Shown piece by piece: positions 1 through 6,603 of a stretch of 35,952 bases of DNA. The position numbers and the translations under genes were made by a program. The stretch is from Bacteroidota bacterium (GTDB taxonomy: Bacteria > Bacteroidota > Bacteroidia > Bacteroidales > Paludibacteraceae): contig JAFNAV010000034.1 in the NCBI GenBank assembly GCA_017860345.1, positions 1 through 35,952 of the forward strand, written 5' to 3'. Every line of letters starts with the position of its first letter. Within the stretch, counting starts at the first letter, position 1. The notes under the pieces were generated by a model, which had not been told where the DNA came from, did no database searches, and saw only the letters and a list, made by a program, of their open reading frames with translations.

Positions 1-512
1 ATAAAAATCTGCGACTGACTTTCGCTGTACACCCTACCTTCAAGTTTCTTCAAAGTTTTCGCTCTATCGTTTTGCGGAATGGGCAGATAGCCTGTAAATG
101 CAAAACTTTGCCCGTTGAAGCCCGAAGCCATTAAAGCCATCAGTATTGACGACGGGCCTACCAGCGGAACTACCGTATATCCGTATTCCTGCGCCAAAGC
201 AGCAACATCGGCACCCGGATCGGCAATGGCAGGACAACCAGCTTCGGAAATTACACCTACATCGCTACCTCCGTGCATGGGTTTTAAAAAAGAACTAATT
301 TCGGATTGTTGCGTATGCCGGTTGAGTTCAAAAAACACCAATTCATCAATAATGATTTCCGGATTGGTTTTTTTGAGAAAGCGCCTTGCAGACCGTATAT
401 CTTCCACAATAAAAAACTTCAAAGCCGACACTACAGCAGTATTATAGGATGGCAAAATGCGTTCAAATGCAGTGTCGCCGAGCGATGTTGGAATCAGATA
501 AAGACTTGGCAT
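1..512 (-). CDS. SAM-dependent methyltransferase, RsmI/COG0313 family (3'-truncated by window edge)
   Basis: A tetrapyrrole-methylase-fold methyltransferase of the family that contains RsmI, the 16S rRNA C1402 2'-O-methylase. I read this frame by reverse-complementing the window start. It begins MPSLYLIPTSLGD, with ATG at 510-512, and carries the family motif VISEAGCPAIADPGADVA, which corresponds to the ISDAGTPGISDPG block of RsmI. Next comes the GPSSILMALMASG segment that lines the SAM pocket. About 170 codons are visible and the C-terminus lies outside the window. The start is 12 bp after the stop of the ABC-F gene on the same strand, so the two are probably co-transcribed. Bacteroidota often carry a shorter COG0313 paralogue besides true RsmI, so the exact rRNA target is uncertain. 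Confidence 0.85.
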   Translation of the reverse strand, partial: MPSLYLIPTSLGDTAFERILPSYNTAVVSALKFFIVEDIRSARRFLKKTNPEIIIDELVFFELNRHTQQSEISSFLKPMHGGSDVGVISEAGCPAIADPGADVAALAQEYGYTVVPLVGPSSILMALMASGFNGQSFAFTGYLPIPQNDRAKTLKKLEGRVYSESQSQIF

Positions 513-524
513 AAATAAATTTCG

Positions 525-2465
525 TCAGTTTAATTCATTTTTTAAATTTTCGAGCTCTTCCGACAGTATTTCCCATTCATACATCTTATGTTCCAGCTCA
601 CGTTGCTTTCTCTGATAATCCAGAATAAATCCGTTGTCGGAAGCATATTCGGGCTGTTCGAGCAATTTGTTCATATCGGCCAGCTCAGTTTCATAGCCGG
701 CAATCATTTTTTCTATTTCCTCTACTTCTTTTTCTGCCTTACGTATTTTCCGGCTCTGCTCCTTTCTGGCTTCGTAGCTGAGTTTATTTTCCGAAACCGG
801 TTTATCGGCATTTATAATTACTGCTTTTGAATTGTTAATTTCAAGCTCGCGCAAGCTATCCATCTGCTTGTGTTGCAAAAAATCATAAATACCTCCCAAA
901 TGCTCCCGTATTTTCCTGTTCGAAAATTCATATACCTTATTCACCAGTCCATCCAGGAACTCGCGGTCGTGCGAAACCACTATTACTGTTCCGTCAAAAG
1001 CTTTAATAGCTTCTTTCAGCACATCTTTTGACCGCATATCCAAGTGGTTGGTAGGTTCGTCCAGTATTAGCAAATTCACGGGTTCGAGCAACAGACGTAT
1101 CATAGCCAAACGGCTACGTTCACCTCCCGAAAGCACTTTTACTTTTTTGTCCGAAGCTTCACCCCCAAACATAAATGCTCCGAGGATATCCCTGATGCGT
1201 GTTCGGATATCGCCCACGGCTACATAATCTATCGTTTCAAATACTGTTTTTTCTTCGTCGAGCAACGAAGCCTGATTTTGGGCAAAATAACCGATTTTCA
1301 CGTTGTGGCCAAGTTTCAGTTTACCTGAGAAATCAATTTCGCCCATAATACATTTCACAAGCGTAGATTTTCCTTCGCCATTTTTGCCCACAAAAGCTAC
1401 CTTCTCTCCTCTGTTGATGATTAGATTTGTATTTTCCAACACCACATGTTCGCCATAAGCTTTGGTTAGTTGCTCAATTTCAACCGGAATAATGCCCGAG
1501 TGAACCGCAGGCTGAAATTTCAGACTCAGGCGTGAGTTATCTTCCACATCTACCTCCAAACGCTCAAGTTTTTCGAGTTGTTTGATGCGCGATTGCACTT
1601 GAACCGATTTGGTGGCTTTATATCTGAAACGTTCGATAAACTCTTCGGTATCCTGAATCATTTTTTGCTGATTATCATAAGCTCTGAGCTGTTGCTCATG
1701 GCGCTCTTTACGTAATTCAACGTATTTGGAGTAATTTACATTGTAATCGTAAATACGACCCAAAGAAATTTCGATGGTACGCTGAGTTACCGCATCGATA
1801 AATGCTCTGTCGTGCGAAACAAGTATTACTGCGCTTCCCGAAGTAATTAAGAAGTTCTCAAGCCACTGAATAGATTCTATATCAAGGTGATTGGTAGGCT
1901 CATCAAGCAACAATAAGTCAGGACGTTGAAGCAAGATCTTAGCCAGTTCAATACGCATGCGCCACCCACCGCTGAACTCAGAACAAAGCCTGTCGAAGTC
2001 CGACCTGAGAAATCCCAAACCTAAGAGCGTTTTTTCTATTTCGGCATAAAAATTACCATTACCAATTATTTGCAGATGTTCAGTCGTGTGAGTGAGTTTA
2101 TCTATTAACAAATGATATTCGGCACTTTCATAATCAGTTCTGTTGGCCAACTCAGCGCTCATACGCTCAATAGCTTCCTGCAAATCCGTTATGTGCTCAA
2201 AAGCTTTTTCGGCCTCCTGCATCACCGTTGTGCCTTCGTCATGTATCATGTGCTGAGGCAAATAACCGATGGTAAGATCTTTAGGGATACTTACTCTTCC
2301 CCGGGTAGGTAATTGTTTACCTGCAAATATCTTTAAAAGAGTAGTTTTTCCGGCTCCGTTTTTACCTACAAGAGCAATTCTATCACGCGCATTCACCAAA
2401 AAACTTATCTCATCAAATAGCGGTGAGCCTCCAAATTCTACGGTGAGTTGTTCAACTGAAATCAT
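525..2465 (-). CDS. ABC-F family ATPase with C-terminal coiled coil (Uup/EttA-like)
   Basis: A soluble ribosome-associated ATPase with two ABC domains and no membrane segments. In the 646-residue protein the first Walker A is GKNGAGKT (residues 34-41), the first signature is FSGGWRMR and the first Walker B is LLLLDEPTNHLD. The second domain has GKNGEGKS, LSGGERSR and LLILDEPTNHLD. The interdomain linker (RHEQQLRAYDNQQK and on) is short, as in housekeeping ABC-F factors, not long as in antibiotic-resistance ones. The last ~90 residues are charged and predicted coiled coil, like the Uup C-terminal domain. I chose ATG 2465 (MISVEQL) over an upstream ATG at 2492. It aligns with the start of the paralogue at 9603 (MLSVDGL), and the nine extra residues add no family sequence. 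It lies 44 bp downstream of the CapD-like gene and is probably in its operon. Confidence 0.93.
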   Translation of the reverse strand: MISVEQLTVEFGGSPLFDEISFLVNARDRIALVGKNGAGKTTLLKIFAGKQLPTRGRVSIPKDLTIGYLPQHMIHDEGTTVMQEAEKAFEHITDLQEAIERMSAELANRTDYESAEYHLLIDKLTHTTEHLQIIGNGNFYAEIEKTLLGLGFLRSDFDRLCSEFSGGWRMRIELAKILLQRPDLLLLDEPTNHLDIESIQWLENFLITSGSAVILVSHDRAFIDAVTQRTIEISLGRIYDYNVNYSKYVELRKERHEQQLRAYDNQQKMIQDTEEFIERFRYKATKSVQVQSRIKQLEKLERLEVDVEDNSRLSLKFQPAVHSGIIPVEIEQLTKAYGEHVVLENTNLIINRGEKVAFVGKNGEGKSTLVKCIMGEIDFSGKLKLGHNVKIGYFAQNQASLLDEEKTVFETIDYVAVGDIRTRIRDILGAFMFGGEASDKKVKVLSGGERSRLAMIRLLLEPVNLLILDEPTNHLDMRSKDVLKEAIKAFDGTVIVVSHDREFLDGLVNKVYEFSNRKIREHLGGIYDFLQHKQMDSLRELEINNSKAVIINADKPVSENKLSYEARKEQSRKIRKAEKEVEEIEKMIAGYETELADMNKLLEQPEYASDNGFILDYQRKQRELEHKMYEWEILSEELENLKNELN

Positions 2466-2509
2466 AAAAAGTAAAAGTATATTTTTTTGCATTAACCGGT
2501 TATGCCGGT

Positions 2510-4444
2510 TTAGACATCAAGACGTTCGTAATGTGAATTTTTGCTTCTGAATTCAGGTAAGATTTTCTTCATTTGCGATACTGTAAGAAAATCTTTACAT
2601 TGAAAACTATAAGAAATCAGCTCATCAATTTCTCTGGACACAATATCATAATCGTACTCCTGAACTTTGGCTATCATTATCTTAGGATGATAGGTTTTGG
2701 TAGTAATTTCTTTATTATTAAGCAATTCCTCGTAAAGCTTCTCTCCGGGACGCAGTCCTGTATATTCAATTTTAATATCCACCTCGGGAGTAAATCCTGC
2801 AAGGCGAATCATTTTACGGGCAAGGTCAATTATTTTAACAGGGCTACCCATGTCAAAAATAAAAATCTCGCCACCATTGCCCATCAATCCCGCTTCGAGC
2901 ACCAATCGGCATGCTTCAGGAATTGTCATAAAAAACCGGATAATTTCGGGGTGAGTTACAGTTACGGGACCTCCTTTTTCTATCTGACTTTTAAATAAAG
3001 GTATGACTGAGCCATTGGAGCCCAACACATTACCAAACCGGGTGGTAATAAACTTGGTTGTATCCCTACCCTCGGCACTGAGTTTACGATTGAGCGACTG
3101 CACGTAAATTTCGGCAATACGCTTGGATGCTCCCATTACGTTGGTCGGGTTTACTGCCTTGTCTGTCGAGACCATCACAAAGCGTTGTACATTGTATTTT
3201 ACAGCAAGATTTGCCATAATTTTTGTTCCCAGCACATTGGCCTGAATACTTTCAACCGGATTGTCCTCCATCATGGGTACATGTTTATAAGCAGCTGCAT
3301 GATAAATCAAATCAGGCCTAAACATGTCCATCATATATTCCATGCGCTCTTTATTGCGTACATCACCCAAAAAAGCTGTGAAATTCTGATCCGGATATTT
3401 TTCTTCCATTTCAAGTTTCAGCGCATGCATGGGCGACTCGGCCTGGTCCAACAACACAAGCAAGCGGGGCGAGTAGCTTGTTATCTGTCGAACAATTTCA
3501 CTGCCTATAGACCCGGCCGCACCAGTAATAAGTATTACTTTAAATTTAAGCTGTTCGTTTAATCCATTGTTATTTATCTCAATCTCTGGCCTTTCAAGCA
3601 AATCCTCAATCTGAATAGATTTAATCTGCGTTATATTAGGCATATCGTTGTTCCATATACCTACCGGTGGCGATGTCAGAATAGAGATATTGTTATTCAG
3701 AAACACATCAAGATGTTTGTCTGGATTAATTTGTTTCATTTTCAGCGGACTAACAATTACGGCTTTCGCTTTTTTAATTATTACACGCTTAATTGTATGT
3801 TCATCAAAATGGTATACACGTACGCCAACAATCATTTTCTCATTGGCCTCTTTGTTATCGTCAATAAATCCTACAAGTTTGTATTTCAAATCTTCTCTTC
3901 CCGACCGCAGCATTTTAGCAATACCAACAGCATCAGAACCGGTACCGTATATCATAACCGGAGTAATAGAACCAGTATTTTGAGTTACAAAATCAAAAAA
4001 AACTTTTACAATCATTCTTAACATGAACAAAAGTAAAAACGACAATATACCGTATATAATTAGTTCGCTAAAAAAAAATATCTTGATATTGTAAAAACGA
4101 TACACAACGAAAGCAAGCACTGACGCAGAAACAATATTGGCTAAAACGGCAAATAATAATTTCACAGCATCAACATAACTTGAATATCTTAGCACCCCCG
4201 AATAGGTATGGAAAAACCAAAAGAAAACGATTTGAATGCTTACAATGGCTATAACTTGCTTCATCACACCCATATCAGGCGACTCGCGTGGATAAAGAAA
4301 ACCGGCAAAGTAAGAAGCCAGTATGAATGATAAAACACATAAAAAAATATCCATGGCTAACACCAACCAACGTGGCATATAACCCATACTGGTAACATGA
4401 CTAAAAATATCGGTGTTTTTTACTATTTTAAATTCTACTTTCAT
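2510..4444 (-). CDS. Membrane-bound nucleotide-sugar 4,6-dehydratase/epimerase, CapD/EpsC/WbpM family
   Basis: A 644-residue polysaccharide biosynthesis enzyme acting on UDP-sugars at the inner membrane. About four hydrophobic segments occupy residues 28-150. A first Rossmann-like domain follows (VMIYGTGSDAVG, 163-174). The catalytic short-chain-dehydrogenase domain has the NAD motif GAAGSIG (308-314) and the active-site block STDKAVNPTNVMGASK (426-441). There the usual Tyr of the YxxxK pair is Met437, with Lys441, as is characteristic of the FlaA1/WbpM/PglF group. Members dehydrate UDP-GlcNAc at C4/C6 to start synthesis of capsule, O-antigen or glycan-linker sugars. No glycosyltransferase or flippase genes flank it here, so it may serve a pathway encoded elsewhere. 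A -7 element lies about 115 bp upstream. Confidence 0.92.
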   Translation of the reverse strand: MKVEFKIVKNTDIFSHVTSMGYMPRWLVLAMDIFLCVLSFILASYFAGFLYPRESPDMGVMKQVIAIVSIQIVFFWFFHTYSGVLRYSSYVDAVKLLFAVLANIVSASVLAFVVYRFYNIKIFFFSELIIYGILSFLLLFMLRMIVKVFFDFVTQNTGSITPVMIYGTGSDAVGIAKMLRSGREDLKYKLVGFIDDNKEANEKMIVGVRVYHFDEHTIKRVIIKKAKAVIVSPLKMKQINPDKHLDVFLNNNISILTSPPVGIWNNDMPNITQIKSIQIEDLLERPEIEINNNGLNEQLKFKVILITGAAGSIGSEIVRQITSYSPRLLVLLDQAESPMHALKLEMEEKYPDQNFTAFLGDVRNKERMEYMMDMFRPDLIYHAAAYKHVPMMEDNPVESIQANVLGTKIMANLAVKYNVQRFVMVSTDKAVNPTNVMGASKRIAEIYVQSLNRKLSAEGRDTTKFITTRFGNVLGSNGSVIPLFKSQIEKGGPVTVTHPEIIRFFMTIPEACRLVLEAGLMGNGGEIFIFDMGSPVKIIDLARKMIRLAGFTPEVDIKIEYTGLRPGEKLYEELLNNKEITTKTYHPKIMIAKVQEYDYDIVSREIDELISYSFQCKDFLTVSQMKKILPEFRSKNSHYERLDV

Positions 4445-4560
4445 TTATTTTTCAAGCTCATTTTTAAGTCATAAAAAAAATCAGCGTCGTACAGCGTCCC
4501 GTTTGCTTAATAAAAACACGACATTATATTTTACCAATTGTTTAATTCAGAAAAAACGTA

Positions 4561-4587
4561 CAAAGATATGCTTTTATTACGAAACAA
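4561..4587 (-). promoter_or_regulatory. Candidate promoter of the CapD-like gene
   Basis: On the minus strand TATCTTTG (complement at 4561-4568) matches the Bacteroidota -7 element TAnnTTTG exactly. A TTG (complement at 4585-4587) lies 16 bp upstream, closer than the usual 19-21 bp. This would give a leader of roughly 110 nt. The stretch 4445-4754 contains only this signal, the panB promoter and AT-rich sequence. Confidence 0.45.
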
Positions 4588-4716
4588 TGAATATTCTGAA
4601 TTACAGGCAAAGCCCTTTTGACGAAACATTATAAAAAAAACATCTTCACAATCAACGCTTCTATCAACAGCTCCGTTTAAGTGTTAATTACCTGTTCTGT
4701 TTTAAAATATAATACA

Positions 4717-4724
4717 TATCTTTG
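4717..4724 (+). promoter_or_regulatory. Promoter -7 element of panB
   Basis: TATCTTTG matches TAnnTTTG exactly, 30 bp before the panB ATG. No convincing -33 TTG was found. The last three bases form an in-frame TTG (4722-4724) that could be mistaken for an upstream start codon. Confidence 0.5.
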
Positions 4725-4754
4725 CATGCTCTAAAAAAACACATCAGATTAAAA

Positions 4755-5573
4755 ATGTCAGTACATAACGAAAACTTACGCAGAGTAACTACACACAGGT
4801 TGCTCGAAATGAAAAAAAGAGGCGAAAAGATAAGTATGCTTACCGCTTATGATTTTACCATGGGTACCATTGTGGATAATGCAGGTGTCGATGTAATTCT
4901 GGTAGGTGACTCAGCTTCGAATGTGATGTGTGGTAACACTACTACACTACCCATTACGCTTGATCAAATGATTTTCATGGCTAAATCAGTAGTACGGGGA
5001 GTTAAGCGTGCTTTGGTGGTTATTGATATGCCCTTCGGCACATATCAGGGAAACTCCAAAGAAGCGCTTGCATCGGCCATTCGCATTATGAAAGAAACCC
5101 ATGGCGATTGTCTGAAACTGGAAGGTGGCGAAGAAATCATTGAGTCGGTCAAAAGAATTCTCACCGCCGGCATTCCGGTTATGGGGCATTTGGGACTTAT
5201 GCCGCAATCTATTAACAAGTACGGATCCTATACTGTGAGAGCTCAGGAAGAAGCCGAAGCCGAAAAGCTAATCCGGGACGCTCATCTGCTCGAAGATGCA
5301 GGGTGCTTTGCTATTGTGCTTGAAAAAATCCCGGCAAAACTGGCCGAACGAGTTGCCAGTGAGCTAACCATTCCGGTAATTGGAATTGGTGCTGGCGGAG
5401 GAGTAGATGGTCAGGTGCTGGTATTGCATGATATGATTGGGCTTACGCAAGATTTTTCGCCCCGCTTTCTGCGCAGATATGCCAACTTGCAGGAAATTAT
5501 GAATGGTGCTATCCAGAATTACGTAGACGATGTAAAATCGGGCGATTTTCCGAACGACTCTGAACAGTACTAA
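4755..5573 (+). CDS. panB: 3-Methyl-2-oxobutanoate hydroxymethyltransferase
   Basis: The first committed enzyme of pantothenate (vitamin B5/CoA) synthesis. It transfers a hydroxymethyl group from 5,10-methylene-THF to alpha-ketoisovalerate to make ketopantoate, in the cytoplasm. The 272-residue protein has the normal family length. Visible motifs are MLTAYDF (28-34), the Mg-binding VGDS (Asp52), DMPFGTY (Asp91), KLEGGEE (Glu123), and the HLGLMPQS and IGIGAGGG blocks. I start it at ATG 4755 ([10 protein letters not shown]). The frame is open back to a TTG at 4722, but that TTG is part of the promoter -7 box and cannot be translated from this transcript. panC and panD are not adjacent. The gene stands alone and ends just before a strong bidirectional terminator. 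Confidence 0.97.
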   Translation: MSVHNENLRRVTTHRLLEMKKRGEKISMLTAYDFTMGTIVDNAGVDVILVGDSASNVMCGNTTTLPITLDQMIFMAKSVVRGVKRALVVIDMPFGTYQGNSKEALASAIRIMKETHGDCLKLEGGEEIIESVKRILTAGIPVMGHLGLMPQSINKYGSYTVRAQEEAEAEKLIRDAHLLEDAGCFAIVLEKIPAKLAERVASELTIPVIGIGAGGGVDGQVLVLHDMIGLTQDFSPRFLRRYANLQEIMNGAIQNYVDDVKSGDFPNDSEQY

Positions 5574-5600
5574 ATCATTTTATTGAATATCGTTCAAAAT

Positions 5601-5637
5601 AAAAAAATCTTTCGACATAAAGCCGAAAGATTTTTTT
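5601..5637. terminator. Bidirectional rho-independent terminator between panB and the tRNA cluster
   Basis: A perfect 14-bp stem, AAAAAAATCTTTCG (5601-5614) with CGAAAGATTTTTTT (5624-5637), encloses a 9-nt loop. A-runs and T-runs on the two arms give a U-tract on either strand, so it can end both panB (plus) and the convergent tRNA transcript (minus). Confidence 0.9.
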
Positions 5638-5650
5638 ATTTCATTCAAAG

Positions 5651-5734
5651 TGCGTAGGATGAGACTCGAACTCACACGCCGTTGCCGGCACTACCCCCTC
5701 AAAGTAGCGTGTATACCAATTTCACCACCTACGC
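5651..5734 (-). tRNA. tRNA-Leu (anticodon GAG)
   Basis: The minus strand folds as a class II tRNA. The acceptor stem is GCGTAGG/CCTACGC, the anticodon stem CTACT/GGTAG with loop TTGAGGG gives anticodon GAG, and there is a long variable arm and the T-loop GTTCGAGTC. It is 84 nt including the discriminator A. CCA is not encoded, because the next bases are CTT, so it must be added by the nucleotidyltransferase. It is last in a three-tRNA cluster. Confidence 0.96.
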
Positions 5735-5744
5735 TTAAAAAATG

Positions 5745-5828
5745 TGCCCAGAACAGGACTCGAACCTGCACAGCCTTGCGGCCACTAGTCCCTGAAACTA
5801 GCGTGTCTACCAATTTCACCATCTGGGC
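5745..5828 (-). tRNA. tRNA-Leu (anticodon CAG)
   Basis: A class II tRNA. The acceptor stem is GCCCAGA/TCTGGGC, the anticodon stem CTAGT/ACTAG with loop TTCAGGG gives anticodon CAG, and there is a long variable arm and the T-loop GGTTCGAGTCC. It is 84 nt with discriminator A. CCA is not encoded. It lies 10 bp upstream of tRNA-Leu(GAG), with which it shares a D-arm sequence (TGGTGAAATTGGTA), suggesting an old duplication. Confidence 0.96.
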
Positions 5829-5890
5829 GATGGCTCTGAATGTTCAGAGAAAAAAAGCGAAACCTCGCGTTTCGCTTTGTAAAGTTTTAG

Positions 5891-5963
5891 AGCGAAAAAC
5901 GGGACTCGAACCCGCGACCCTAACCTTGGCAAGGTTATGCTCTACCAACTGAGCTATTTTCGC
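5891..5963 (-). tRNA. tRNA-Gly (anticodon GCC)
   Basis: A class I tRNA of 73 nt. The acceptor stem is GCGAAAA/TTTTCGC, the D-arm is AGCTCAGTTGGTAGAGC, the anticodon stem TAACC/GGTTA with loop TTGCCAA gives GCC, and the T-loop is GGTTCGAGTCC. CCA is not encoded. It is first in the cluster, next to the promoter element. The 62-bp gap to tRNA-Leu(CAG) contains a short inverted repeat of GCGAAAC/GTTTCGC type that could help processing. Confidence 0.96.
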
Positions 5964-5973
5964 AAATGCGGTG

Positions 5974-5981
5974 CAAAGATA
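5974..5981 (-). promoter_or_regulatory. Promoter -7 element of the tRNA cluster
   Basis: On the minus strand the element reads TATCTTTG, an exact TAnnTTTG, ending 10 bp before the first base of tRNA-Gly. That is the right spacing for transcription to start at or just before the tRNA 5' end. No clear -33 TTG is visible. Confidence 0.55.
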
Positions 5982-6074
5982 GTGTATTTCGATTATTGAT
6001 TAATAGTTATTTGTACATACACCCTGTTTATCATTTTTTTTAAATCAAGGAGATTAAACTTAAAAATCCTTTTG

Positions 6075-6082
6075 TAATTTTG
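6075..6082 (+). promoter_or_regulatory. Promoter -7 element of the DUF486 gene
   Basis: TAATTTTG is an exact TAnnTTTG, 55 bp before the start codon. The -33 region is AT-rich without an obvious TTG at the usual spacing. Confidence 0.45.
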
Positions 6083-6137
6083 TACGCCCTGAAAAAAAAA
6101 GATATTATCTGTAGCTCATCATAAGTTAATATAATAA

Positions 6138-6506
6138 ATGAAAGTAGTTAGCACTATCGTATTACTGATTATCTCCAATGTTTTTATGACGTTGGCCTGG
6201 TACGGACACTTAAAATTAAAAGAATTTAAGTGGTTTGACTCGCTCCCACTCCTTTTGGTGGTTTTATTCAGCTGGGGAATTGCTTTATTCGAGTATTTTT
6301 TTCAGGTACCGGCCAACCGCATTGGGTTTAAAGACAATGGCGGTCCGTTTACTCTGTTGCAGCTTAAAGTCATTCAAGAAGTAATAACCCTGATAGTTTT
6401 CACGGTGTTTTCTCTTATTGCTTTTAAAAACGAAACTTTCAGATGGAATCATTTTGTCGGTTTTATTTTTTTAATTCTGGCTGTTTATTTTATCTTCAAA
6501 AAGTAG
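6138..6506 (+). CDS. DUF486 / DMT-family small membrane protein
   Basis: A 122-residue integral membrane protein with four predicted transmembrane helices (about 3-23, 34-54, 70-98 and 103-121). The conserved core YFFQVPANRIGF (residues 53-64) identifies the DUF486 family, which belongs to the drug/metabolite transporter superfamily. The substrate is unknown. The family usually occurs as a single short protein and could work as a dimer like the small multidrug resistance proteins, but this is not demonstrable here. It stands alone between the tRNA cluster and the M6 protease gene, each with its own promoter element. Confidence 0.88.
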   Translation: MKVVSTIVLLIISNVFMTLAWYGHLKLKEFKWFDSLPLLLVVLFSWGIALFEYFFQVPANRIGFKDNGGPFTLLQLKVIQEVITLIVFTVFSLIAFKNETFRWNHFVGFIFLILAVYFIFKK

Positions 6507-6577
6507 GTTTTAACTTATCTACAAAAACTTTTTCAAATTATAGGAGTTTAATAAGTATAAAATCTTACGATAATCCC

Positions 6578-6585
6578 TATATTTG
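6578..6585 (+). promoter_or_regulatory. Promoter -7 element of the M6 metalloprotease gene
   Basis: TATATTTG is an exact TAnnTTTG, 18 bp before the chosen ATG at 6604, implying a leader of only about 10 nt. As with panB, its terminal TTG (6583-6585) is in frame with the gene but lies inside the promoter. Confidence 0.5.
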
Positions 6586-6603
6586 CACTTTAAACTCATC
6601 TTT

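Noticed and set aside
2573-4021. Several plus-strand frames antisense to the CapD-like gene
   Set aside because: Shadows of a long, well-conserved gene; low-complexity Phe/Ile/His-rich products typical of antisense translation.
5650-5952. Plus-strand open frame of 100 codons
   Set aside because: It runs antisense through three well-folded tRNA genes; its apparent protein is tRNA sequence translated.
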